A DNA stretch of 64,000 nucleotides from Parerythrobacter_A sp963799315 (lineage in GTDB: Bacteria > Pseudomonadota > Alphaproteobacteria > Sphingomonadales > Sphingomonadaceae): positions 868,001-932,000 of the forward strand of contig CAWCWP010000001.1 in the NCBI GenBank assembly GCA_963799315.1, in the 5' to 3' direction. The notes under the pieces were generated by a model. That model worked only from the letters and a program-made list of their open reading frames with translations, was not told where the DNA came from and searched no databases. Shown here piece after piece: positions 56,848 to 64,000 of this stretch. Numbering within the stretch: position 1 is the first letter of the stretch; every line of letters starts with the position of its first letter. The position numbers were made by a program, and so were the translations under genes.

Positions 56848-57883
56848 ATGAAAGTCTATTACGACGCCGACGCCGATCTGGACCTGATCCGGGACAAGAA
56901 AGTCGCGATTGTCGGCTATGGCAGCCAGGGCCATGCCCATGCGCAGAACCTGCGCGACAGCGGCGTGAACGATATCGCCGTCGCGCTGCGCGAAGGTTCG
57001 GCCACGCGCAAGAAGGCGGAAGACGCCGGCTTCAAGGTCATGTCCAACGCCGAGGCGGCGAAATGGGCCGACCTCGTCATGGTCCTCGCGCCGGACGAGC
57101 ATCAGGCCGCGATCTGGGAGGACGATATGGCGGGCCATATGAAAGCCCGGCAGCGCGCTCGCCTTCGCGCATGGTCTCAACATCCATTTCGGCCTGATCG
57201 AACCGCCCGCCGATATCGACGTCATCATGATCGCGCCCAAGGGCCCCGGCCATACCGTGCGCAGCGAATATCAGCGCGGCGGCGGCGTGCCGTGCCTGAT
57301 CGCGGTGGATCAGGAGAGCGAGGAGTCAGGCGGCAACGGCTACGCCAAATCGCTCGCCCTGTCCTATGCCAGCGCGATGGGCGGCGGGCGTTCGGGCATC
57401 ATCGAAACCAATTTCAAGGAAGAATGCGAAACCGATCTGTTCGGCGAGCAGGCCGTGCTGTGCGGCGGCATCACCCATCTGATCCAGGCCGGGTTCGAAA
57501 CGCTGGTCGAGGCCGGCTACCCGCCCGAAATGGCCTATTTCGAATGCCTGCACGAAACCAAGCTGATCGTCGATCTGCTGTATGAAGGCGGCATCGCCAA
57601 TATGCGCTATTCCATCAGCAACACGGCGGAATATGGCGATATCAAAACCGGCCCGCGCATCATCACCGACGAAACCAAGGCCGAGATGAAGCGCGTGCTG
57701 GCCGATATCCAGTCGGGCCGTTTCGTGAAGGATTTCGTGCTCGACAATCGCGCCGGTCAGCCGGAGCTGAAGGCGAGCCGCAAGGCCGCCGAAGCGCATC
57801 CGATCGAGAAGACCGGCGCGGAACTGCGCGCGATGATGCCGTGGATCGGCAAGAACAAGCTGGTGGACAAGGCGAAGAACTAG
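56848..57883 (+). CDS. ilvC: Ketol-acid reductoisomerase (one inserted G)
   Basis: IlvC isomerises and reduces acetolactate or acetohydroxybutyrate with NADPH and Mg2+. The N-terminus MKVYYDADADLDLIRDKKVA and IVGYGSQGHAHAQNLRDSGV (Rossmann) are intact. Near 57147 an extra G (AAAGCCCGG for AAACCCGG) shifts the frame; corrected, it continues SALAFAHGLNIHFGLIEPPA, VIMIAPKGPGHTVRSEY, YASAMGGGRSGIIETNFKEE, CETDLFGEQAVLCGGITHLI and GYPPEMAYFECLHETKLIVD with the metal ligands. Length is one over a multiple of three; about 344 residues, class I size. It follows ilvN across a palindromic repeat. Confidence 0.95.
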
Positions 57884-57924
57884 GGCCAGTTTCTACGGCA
57901 ACCATTCCACCAGGAGCCGACATC

Positions 57925-58574
57925 ATGCTGAAACAGACCCTCGCCGCCATCGCTCGCCACCACCGCCGCCTTCGGCACGGTCGCCACCCTGTCCGCACAG
58001 GATGCGCCCGCCGTGCCGGGTGTGCCGATCCCGCGCGCGTGACAGGCGGGCAGCTACGCGCTGGATGCCGCGCATACGCAGGTGCAGTGGCAGGTCAGCC
58101 ATTTCGGCTTCAACGACTATTTCGGCCTGTTCGGCGATATCGAGGGCACGATGCAGCTCGACCCGGCGAACCTCGACGCCACTGTGCTGGACGTGACCAT
58201 CCCGATCACTTCGGTCGCGGTGTCGAGCGACGGCTTGCGCGACCATCTACTGCGCGACGGCAAGGAAGGCGCGAAGCCCGATTTCTTCGGCTCCGCACCC
58301 TGCCCAGGCCCGCTTCGTATCGAACGATGTCAAACGGATGAGCGACACCACAGCGGCGATATTCGGTGTTCTCACCATGAACGGGCAACGCAGGCCGGTT
58401 CAGCTGATACCGACATTCACGGGCGCGGGCGCCAATCCGCGCAGCAAGGTCGAGACGGTCGGGTTCGAAGCGACGGCAAGGATCAAGCGGTCGGAATGGG
58501 GCATCGACTATGCAGTGCCGATGGTCGGGGACGACGTTGAGCTGACGATCAGCGCCGCGTTCGAAAAGCAGTAG
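57925..58574 (+). CDS. YceI family periplasmic lipid-binding protein (three indels)
   Basis: A YceI/lipocalin-like protein that binds long isoprenoid lipids in family members. After MLKQTLAAIA an extra base near 57954 leads to a signal peptide ending GTVATLSAQDAPAV; after a further shift near 58030 comes SYALDAAHTQVQWQVSHFGF, NDYFGLFGDIEGTMQLDPAN and LRDHLLRDGKEGAKPDFFGS; near 58305 an extra base leads to QARFVSNDVKRMSDTTAAIF and KRSEWGIDYAVPMVGDDVEL, ending at 58574. The length is two over a multiple of three, in agreement with the net shift. About 216 residues after correction. The first ATG has CAGGAG upstream. Confidence 0.85.
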
Positions 58575-58654
58575 GATTGCCGTCCGGACTTAACCTATGA
58601 TAGGTCACTGCTGATAATAAGGGTCGCGTTCCACCACCAATCCGGAGAACAGCG

Positions 58655-58972
58655 ATGAGCGACGCAATACTGGAAGTCACCGATGTCACCTGCAGCATCG
58701 GCAAGAGCAACCCGCGCACCCTGTCCGTTACGGCGAAGGGCAATGTCCGCACCGGCGGATGGTCCGCGCCGGAACTCAGCCCCTATGTCTATATCACGCC
58801 GCCCGAAGACGGCATTCTCGACATGGATTTCAACGCGACCAAGCCCGATTGCCCAAGCACGGATGCCATCACGCAAATCAGCGCAAACTACAGCAATTCC
58901 TGCGACGATTGGGTGAAGGGTGTCCGCATCCACGCCGAAACCAACAAGAAAGAAGCGAAGGACCGGAGCTAA
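58655..58972 (+). CDS. Small cytoplasmic protein of unknown function
   Basis: A 105-residue protein (MSDAILEVTDVTCSIGKSNP, SAPELSPYVYITPPEDGILD, DFNATKPDCPSTDAITQISA) with mostly beta-strand-like alternation, two or three cysteines (TCS, PDCPST, SCDDW) and a basic C-terminus (NKKEAKDRS). No signal peptide, no membrane segment, no recognised family. The ATG at 58655 is preceded by GGAGAACAGCG, a good ribosome binding site. A strong hairpin follows six bases after the stop, so it is probably a separate transcript between the YceI gene and leuA. Confidence 0.6.
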   Translation: MSDAILEVTDVTCSIGKSNPRTLSVTAKGNVRTGGWSAPELSPYVYITPPEDGILDMDFNATKPDCPSTDAITQISANYSNSCDDWVKGVRIHAETNKKEAKDRS

Positions 58973-58977
58973 TCGAG

Positions 58978-59010
58978 GAGAACGGCGTGCGATCCGCGTA
59001 CGCCGTTCTC
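58978..59010 (+). terminator. Strong hairpin after the 58655 gene
   Basis: A perfect 11-bp stem GAGAACGGCGT/ACGCCGTTCTC (58978-58988 and 59000-59010) with an 11-base loop that can add a further GCG/CGC pairing. There is no T tract after it, so it is a weak or factor-assisted terminator, or an mRNA-stabilising hairpin. Confidence 0.5.
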
Positions 59011-59047
59011 GCCATGCGGCGCAAGAGGCGCTAGGTTTCGTGGCATC

Positions 59048-60739
59048 ATGCCGATGCTGACCGATCCTTCCGCAAAATACCGCGCTTTCCCGCAAGTCGA
59101 CTTGCCCGACCGGCAATGGCCGACGCGCACCATCACCGCCCCGCCCCGCTGGCTCAGCACCGATCTGCGCGATGGCAATCAGTCCATCATCGACCCGATG
59201 GATGCGGTGAAGAAAAACCGCTTCTTCGACATGCTGGCGGGTATCGGCGTGAAGGAAATCGAGGTCGGCTTCCCCAGCGCCGGGGCGACCGAGTTCGACT
59301 TCATCCAGGGGCTGGTGCGCAGCGGGCCGCGTGCCGGACGATGTGACGGTGCAGGTGCTGACGCAAAGCCGCGAAGACCTGATCCGCACCAGCTTCGCCA
59401 GCCTGGAAGGCGCGCGCACCGCTATCGTCCATCTTTACAACGCGGTTAGTCCGGCATGGCGCGATATCGTGTTCCGCATGTCCAAGGCCGAAGTGCGCGA
59501 TATCGCGGTGGCGGGCGCAAAGATCATGCGCGACGAGGCGGCGGCGCGGCCCGACACCGACTGGCATTTCCAGTATTCGCCCGAAACCTTCTCCACCGCC
59601 GAACTCGATTTCAGCATCGAGGTCTGCGCGGCGGTGATGGAGGTGCTGGCCCCCACGCCGGACCGCCCGATCATCCTGAACCTGCCCGCCACGGTGGAGG
59701 CGGCGACGCCCAATATCTACGCCGACCAGATCGAATATTTCTGCCGCAATCTGCCCAATCGCGACGCCGCCGTCATCAGCCTGCACACGCATAACGATCG
59801 CGGCACCGGCGTCGCCGCGGCGGAGCTGGGCCTGATGGCAGGGGCGGACCGGGTGGAAGGCTGCCTGTTCGGCAATGGCGAGCGGACGGGCAATTGCTGC
59901 CTCGTGACAATGGGTCTGAACATGTACACGCAAGGCATTGATCCAAAACTCGATTTCTCGCGATATCGACGACGTTATCGAGACGGTCGAATACTGCAAC
60001 GACCTGCCCGTGCATCAGCGCCACCCCTATGGCGGCGAACTGGTCTACACCGCCTTTTCCGGCAGCCATCAGGACGCGATCAAGAAGGGCTTCGAAGCGC
60101 AAGCGCGTGCAGAACGACGCGCTGTGGCGGGTGCCCTATCTCCCCGTCGATCCGGCCGATCTGGGCCGCGATTACGAGGCGGTCATCCGCGTCAATTCGC
60201 AAAGCGGCAAAGGCGGGTTCGCCTGGGTGCTGGAACAGGATCAGGGCCTCAAGCTGCCCAAGCCGCTGCAGGCGCATTTCAGCCGTCATGTGCAGGGCAT
60301 GGCCGACGAACTTGGCCGCGAGCTGGAAGCGGCAGATATCTGGCAGGCCTTCCGAGCGCCTATCACATCGGCGGCACCGACAAACGCTTTCGCCTGGTCG
60401 ATTACGAGGAAAGCCGCGCCACCGACGGCACGCGCATCTTTGCCGGCACCATCGCCGTCGCGGGCGAGGAACAGCGCGTCAGCGGGCGCGGCAATGGCCT
60501 GATCTCCTCGGTGCTCGGCACGCTGGAGGACAGCTTCGAGATCCGGTTACAGGTGCAGGATTATACCGAACACGCGCTGGGCAGCGGGCGCGATGCCACG
60601 CGCCGCCGCCTATCTGGAATGCCGCACGCCCGATGGCGATGCGATCTGGGGCGTCGGGATAGACGAGGATGTCGCCACCGCCAGCGTGCGCGCCGTGCTC
60701 AGCGCGGCCAATGCCGTGGCCAATGCCGTGACAGGCTGA
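59048..60739 (+). CDS. leuA: 2-isopropylmalate synthase (five indels)
   Basis: LeuA condenses 2-ketoisovalerate with acetyl-CoA, the first leucine-specific step. Successive frames read TITAPPRWLSTDLRDGNQSI (catalytic Arg/Asp, RDGNQ), GIGVKEIEVGFPSAGATEFD, FQYSPETFSTAELDFSIEVC, NLPATVEAATPNIYADQIEY, ISLHTHNDRGTGVAAAELGL (HTHND metal site), VEGCLFGNGERTGNCCLVTM, ETVEYCNDLPVHQRHPYGGE, and the C-terminal regulatory domain IGGTDKRFRLVDYEESRATD, AYLECRTPDGDAIWGVGIDE. Frame changes lie near 59330, 59962, 60104, 60345 (a loss) and 60611; gains and losses sum to a multiple of three. The product is about 563 residues, the long LeuA class. Confidence 0.94.
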
Positions 60740-60759
60740 GCTCAAGAATCGGGCGCAGA

Positions 60760-61128
60760 CTAACGCCGCTTCTTCTTGGACTTGCGCGCCTTGCGAGCGG
60801 CGTAACGGGCGTCGCGTTCCGCCTTCTTCTCTTCTTCGGTTTTCTTGGGCTTCTTGGCCGCCTGCGCCGCTTCCTTTTCGGCGATTTCGGCGGCGATTTT
60901 CGCTTCCTTCTCTGCCTTGGCGTCCGCTTTCTTCTTCTCGAACGCGGCCTTCTTCTCGGCCCGCGCCACAGCCTCCGCCGCTTCGCGTTCCGCACGCTTC
61001 GCCTTGGCAGCGGCGATTTCTTCCTCGGTCGGCGGCTTCTTCGCCTTCAGCTTGGCCAGTGCAGCGGCCTTGGCCTTTTCGGCAGCCTTGGTACGTTCGT
61101 CGAAATTGGGCGGAGTGAAAGATGGCAT
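60760..61128 (-). CDS. DUF6481 family charged helical protein
   Basis: A 122-residue protein made almost only of Lys, Ala, Glu and Arg: MPSFTPPNFDERTKAAEKAK at the N-terminus (conserved PPNFDER start of the family), KLKAKKPPTEEEIAAAKAKR, then continuous helix to KARKSKKKRR. It is predicted to be one long helix or coiled coil with a very basic C-terminus that could bind RNA or DNA. Function unknown. It converges on leuA, 20 bp between stops. The complement of this low-complexity repeat also gives a false plus-strand frame. Confidence 0.75.
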   Translation of the reverse strand: MPSFTPPNFDERTKAAEKAKAAALAKLKAKKPPTEEEIAAAKAKRAEREAAEAVARAEKKAAFEKKKADAKAEKEAKIAAEIAEKEAAQAAKKPKKTEEEKKAERDARYAARKARKSKKKRR

Positions 61129-61566
61129 GGGGCGGTGGCGTGTCCTGTGGTGATTATGGCAATTTTCTGTTCCCGACGACCGCGGTGGCCGAAACGGGGC
61201 AGAAATTATGACATATCAGAAGCGGATGCAGTTTGGAATAACAGGGTTCGCGGCAAATTCCTGACGCAGGGACCGGATAACCAAGCCGGCACTCCGGGCG
61301 TCTGCCAATCATGCAGCGCGCATAGCAAAGTGGCACCATCACATACAACTATTCGCAAGTATCCAGTACGGCTGTCTCGCTTGTAGATTTCATGATGGAA
61401 TCGAAATAGCGAGATGATTTTTTCGCAGACGCACAATTACTCATGCTGCATTGCAAAAGAATGCGCGCGGTGCATGCTGTGTTCGGCCTAAATCACTTGT
61501 CGTTAAGTCTGTTTGGGCCGCATTCTATTCGTCCGCCATTGAGTCGGATAAAAAAGGGGTTGGATT
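61129..61566. other. Intergenic region upstream of the rhodopsin gene
   Basis: About 440 bases, AT-richer than the surroundings, with no convincing gene. The last bases before the rhodopsin ATG contain a strong ribosome binding site AAAAAGGGG (61549-61559), spaced seven bases from the start. The promoters for the rhodopsin gene and for the divergent DUF6481 gene must lie here; no consensus or light-regulator box could be picked with confidence. Confidence 0.5.
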
Positions 61567-62385
61567 ATGACTGTACCAGCAGAGCAAGCCGATGTGCTTA
61601 CGGCAGGGCAATATTTTTTCGTCTACAACGCATTTTCATTCACGTTCGCCTGTATGGCGGCGACGACATTGTTTCTCTGGCTCGCCCGAAGCCAGGTCGC
61701 ACCGGTCTATCGATCGGCATTGACGATTTCGGGCCTGGTTACGGCCATCGCAGCGTACCATTATTACCGGATCTTCGAAAGCTGGGACGGTGCGTACGAG
61801 GTGGTGAACGGTACTGTCACCGTTACCGGCCTCGCGTTCAACGATGCCTATCGATATGTAGACTGGCTGCTGACCGTGCCGCTGCTCCTGATCGAACTCG
61901 TGCTGGTCATGAAGCTGTCGCGCAGTGAAACGGTATCGAAAAGCTGGCGTCTCGGCATTGCCGCGGCCTTGATGATCATTCTGGGTTATCCCGGTGAAGT
62001 CGCCAACACGATCGATGCGCGTATCCTGTGGGGTACACTGAGCACGATCCCGTTCCTGTACATCGTCTATGAGCTGTTCAAAGGCTTGGGCGACGCCATC
62101 GAGAAGCAGCCTGCGGACGTGCGCAAGCTGGTCAAGGATGCGCGACTGGTCACGTTTGCGTCGTGGGGCTTCTACCCGCTGGTTTACATGATTCCCTTCC
62201 TGGGCATCTCCGGGTCGGCGGTGGAAACCGGGTTGCAGGTCGGCTATACGATTGCAGATATTGTCGCGAAGTGCGGCGTGGGCATCCTGATTTACGTGAT
62301 TGCGGTGCGTAAATCGGCTTACGAACCGGATTTCCACGTTCCGGGCAAACTGGCCGGAACGACCGATCGGTCCCCTGCTGAATAG
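61567..62385 (+). CDS. Light-driven proton pump, xanthorhodopsin/proteorhodopsin-like
   Basis: A 272-residue seven-helix microbial rhodopsin. Helix C has the proton-pump triad D99-T103-E110 in YRYVDWLLTVPLLLIE; H65 in AAYHYYRIF is the partner of the counterion as in proteorhodopsin; K235 in ADIVAKCGVGI binds retinal. Leu107, at the spectral-tuning site equivalent to 105 of proteorhodopsin, predicts green absorption. Gly156 in RILWGTLST lies at the position of the fenestration glycine that lets xanthorhodopsin-type pumps take energy from a carotenoid antenna. The pump would export protons in the light. AAAAAGGGG precedes the start. The retinal-forming gene blh follows. Confidence 0.95.
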   Translation: MTVPAEQADVLTAGQYFFVYNAFSFTFACMAATTLFLWLARSQVAPVYRSALTISGLVTAIAAYHYYRIFESWDGAYEVVNGTVTVTGLAFNDAYRYVDWLLTVPLLLIELVLVMKLSRSETVSKSWRLGIAAALMIILGYPGEVANTIDARILWGTLSTIPFLYIVYELFKGLGDAIEKQPADVRKLVKDARLVTFASWGFYPLVYMIPFLGISGSAVETGLQVGYTIADIVAKCGVGILIYVIAVRKSAYEPDFHVPGKLAGTTDRSPAE

Positions 62386-62411
62386 GAGCGGAATCGCTTG
62401 ATGGTTGCGCC

Positions 62412-63371
62412 TTGACCAGCATCAAGAACAATACCGGCGCAGGAACCGCGTCTGCTCTCATGAGCAGGCGCGGTTTTTCGCGTCCTGCGAAATCTCGAAA
62501 GGCATCGCGTTTCGAATTGGCGCTGCTTGCGCTTCACGCTTGCGCCGTTGCGGTTCTGGCTCTCGTGCACAGCAGCGTCTTTCCGCTCGATAGCGAAGTG
62601 GCGACCTTGGTGCTGGTCGGCGTTATGGCGTTGTGCGGAATGCCGCATGGCGCGCTCGATGTGTTGCTGGCGAAACGTTTGGGGTTTGGCCGGTCACCAG
62701 CTGCGCTGATACGGTTTCTGGCGTTTTATATCGCTGCTGTCGGCGCAATGCTGTTGTTGTGGTTTGCCGCACCGGCCGCAGCGCTCGGGCTGTTTCTGCT
62801 GCTGTCGGCCTATCACTTCGCAGAGGACTGGGAAGGCGCCCTCGGCCCGATCGGAGGCGGTGCGATGGGCATTGTCGTGTTGAGCGCGCCGGCGTTTTTC
62901 CACCAGAATGCCGTCGCCTCGATTTTCAGTTGGCTGGCGGGGGATGGCGGGGTCGGCGTGGCGGCGCTGCTTGCGGCATCGATGCCACTGCTTCTGGTGC
63001 CGGGATATTTTGCCGTTGTTCGCCTGATGTCGGGCGAGCGGCTACCGGCTGCCAAGATGGTGCTGCTGGTACTAAGCGCCGCCTTACTGCCTCCGCTCGC
63101 CTATTTCGCCGCCATGTTCTGCATCGTTCATGCACCATGGCACATGCGCGAGGTCCAGCAGCGTTTCCAGCTCGGGCCGCTGGTCGAACTCGTTCGCGCT
63201 GGCTGGGTTTGGACGCTGCTGGCCTGTCTTGTCGTCCTCGCCGTGGGCGCCATCCTTCTTGCCACCCTGCCCTCGCTTACTGCCGCCGGAACAGCCGCGC
63301 TGTTCATGGCACTGAGCGCCCTCACAGTACCGCACACCTGGCTGGTGACGCGCTTGAACGGCCGGAACTAG
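62412..63371 (+). CDS. blh: Beta-carotene 15,15'-dioxygenase, Brp/Blh family
   Basis: A polytopic membrane enzyme (~319 aa) that cleaves beta-carotene into two retinals for the rhodopsin. Conserved His motifs: ALCGMPHGALDVLLAKRL, SAYHFAEDWEGALGPIG, FFHQNAV, and CIVHAPWHMREVQQRFQ, with LTVPHTWLVTRLN at the C-terminus; these coordinate iron in the family. The start is unclear: the open frame begins at a TTG (62412), ATG 62460 (MSRRGFSRP) is in frame, and an ATG at 62401 with AGGAG at 62386-62390 would be in frame if one base were missing, a common event in this window. It lies 16-27 bp after the rhodopsin stop. Confidence 0.9.
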   Translation: MTSIKNNTGAGTASALMSRRGFSRPAKSRKASRFELALLALHACAVAVLALVHSSVFPLDSEVATLVLVGVMALCGMPHGALDVLLAKRLGFGRSPAALIRFLAFYIAAVGAMLLLWFAAPAAALGLFLLLSAYHFAEDWEGALGPIGGGAMGIVVLSAPAFFHQNAVASIFSWLAGDGGVGVAALLAASMPLLLVPGYFAVVRLMSGERLPAAKMVLLVLSAALLPPLAYFAAMFCIVHAPWHMREVQQRFQLGPLVELVRAGWVWTLLACLVVLAVGAILLATLPSLTAAGTAALFMALSALTVPHTWLVTRLNGRN

Positions 63372-63449
63372 GAAGGCCGTGGCGGTCCGGTATTGCCTGT
63401 GCATTCACACAAGGCTTTGCGGTCAAGGCGATCAACGGTAGAAAAATTC

Positions 63450-64000
63450 ATGACCGAAGCGATCCTCGAACCCGATCTGCCGATCCTCGATGCGCATCAT
63501 CACCTGTGGGACTTGCGGCCCATGCTGCCCGCCTTTCCCGAACCCCGGCATCCGTTCGTGGAGACCATCGCGGGTGCGGCGCAGTACGGGTTCGAACAGC
63601 TCTCCGCCGATATGGCGACGGGTCACAACATCGTCGGCACCGTCTTTATGGAGTGCGGCGCGTTCTACCGTGCGACGGGCGACGCGGCGATGAAGCCGGT
63701 TGGCGAGGTCGAATATGTCAACGGGGTCGCGGCGCAGGGCGCGAGCGGGTTGTATGGCGCGGCCCGGCCTTGTGCGGCGATTGTCGGTCATGCGGACCTG
63801 ACGCTGGGCGATGCTGTTGCGCCAGTGCTGGATGCGCTGGTGGCGGCGGGCAACGGACGGTTCTGCGGCATCCGCCATCAGGGCGCATGGGATGCCGACC
63901 CCGCCGTGCTCGGCCCGCCTTTCCACGCACCGGAAGGGCTGTATCGTGACGATGCCTTCCGCAGCGGTTTTGCGCATCTGGGCGAGCGCGGGCTGACTTT
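63450..64000 (+). CDS. Amidohydrolase family protein, 5' part
   Basis: The first 183 codons of a metal-dependent hydrolase of the amidohydrolase-2 type; the gene continues beyond the window. The N-terminal metal motif is LPILDAHHHLWDL (HxH). Further conserved stretches are GTVFMECGAFYRATGDAAMK and RFCGIRHQGAWDADPAVLG. Proteins of this group hydrolyse or decarboxylate small acids and lactones; the substrate is not visible. The ATG at 63450 begins MTEAILEPDLPILD. It follows blh by about 80 bp in the same direction, with no obvious functional link to the rhodopsin pair. Confidence 0.88.
   Translation, partial: MTEAILEPDLPILDAHHHLWDLRPMLPAFPEPRHPFVETIAGAAQYGFEQLSADMATGHNIVGTVFMECGAFYRATGDAAMKPVGEVEYVNGVAAQGASGLYGAARPCAAIVGHADLTLGDAVAPVLDALVAAGNGRFCGIRHQGAWDADPAVLGPPFHAPEGLYRDDAFRSGFAHLGERGLT

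Noticed and set aside
54417..60739. Loss of branched-chain amino acid synthesis through decay of ilvB, ilvN, ilvC and leuA
   Set aside because: All active-site motifs are kept in the shifted segments and there are no other disabling changes; decay would not keep them while only adding single bases.
61206..61436. A 76-codon minus-strand frame upstream of the rhodopsin gene
   Set aside because: No ribosome binding site or family feature; the region is better read as the control region of the rhodopsin and DUF6481 genes.

Overview
The window is 64 kb of GC-rich, tightly packed chromosome from an alphaproteobacterium of the order Sphingomonadales, most likely family Erythrobacteraceae. This rests on protein character (mreBCD-mrdA-rodA block, alphaproteobacterial RpoD with a long acidic insert, COQ4-type ubiquinone gene, DUF6481/DUF6122/DUF4170 proteins), on dispersed palindromic repeats typical of sphingomonads, and on a xanthorhodopsin-like proton pump next to blh. 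The assignment is inference; there is no rRNA in the window.

Layout: 0-4.3 kb, end of an SDR gene, ychF, a DUF1206 membrane protein, a glutaredoxin-MauE fusion, a MaoC-fold protein and a small membrane protein. 4.4-12.2 kb, mutL facing the cell-shape block mreB-mreC-mreD-mrdA-rodA. 12.2-15.3 kb, a LuxR-type regulator, a small winged-helix protein, tRNA-Lys(CTT), ribH and eno. 15.5-17.6 kb, four small membrane-associated proteins plus a DUF4170 protein. 17.6-23.6 kb, greA, then carA and carB separated by two small AT-richer unknown genes. 23.8-29.9 kb, yqeY, a lipoprotein, dnaG, rpoD (macromolecular-synthesis genes) and an AT-rich orphan. 30-38 kb, M28 peptidase, fatty acid hydroxylase-like protein, rpiB-glyA, nrdR, an RNA methyltransferase, chorismate mutase and rpsD with a structured leader. 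38-39.8 kb, a TetR regulator divergent from VOC and cupin genes with a clear operator. 39.9-47.3 kb, mostly minus-strand housekeeping (tgt, ABC exporter, queA, cyclophilin, coaD, ispA, xseB). 47.4-54.3 kb, purL, COQ4, a nitroreductase, serB and miaA. 54.4-60.7 kb, branched-chain amino acid genes ilvB-ilvN-ilvC, a YceI protein and leuA. 61.5-63.4 kb, a light-driven proton pump gene and blh for retinal synthesis; the window ends inside an amidohydrolase.

A dominant feature is that about 24 genes, including essential ones (eno, carA, carB, rodA, ispA, ilvB, ilvC, glyA), are interrupted by roughly 50 single-base indels, mostly duplications of a neighbouring base. After compensating for them, the reading frame and length of each family are restored, and net length changes agree with the counted indels. 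This is best explained as sequencing or assembly error, not gene decay. Coordinates for these genes span the reconstructed gene.

I did not find CRISPR, prophage, an integrase or a clear novel defence system. The most interesting items are the antenna-competent rhodopsin cassette, a palindromic repeat inserted in frame inside carA, the cryptic genes between carA and carB, the rpsD leader structure and the TetR operator.
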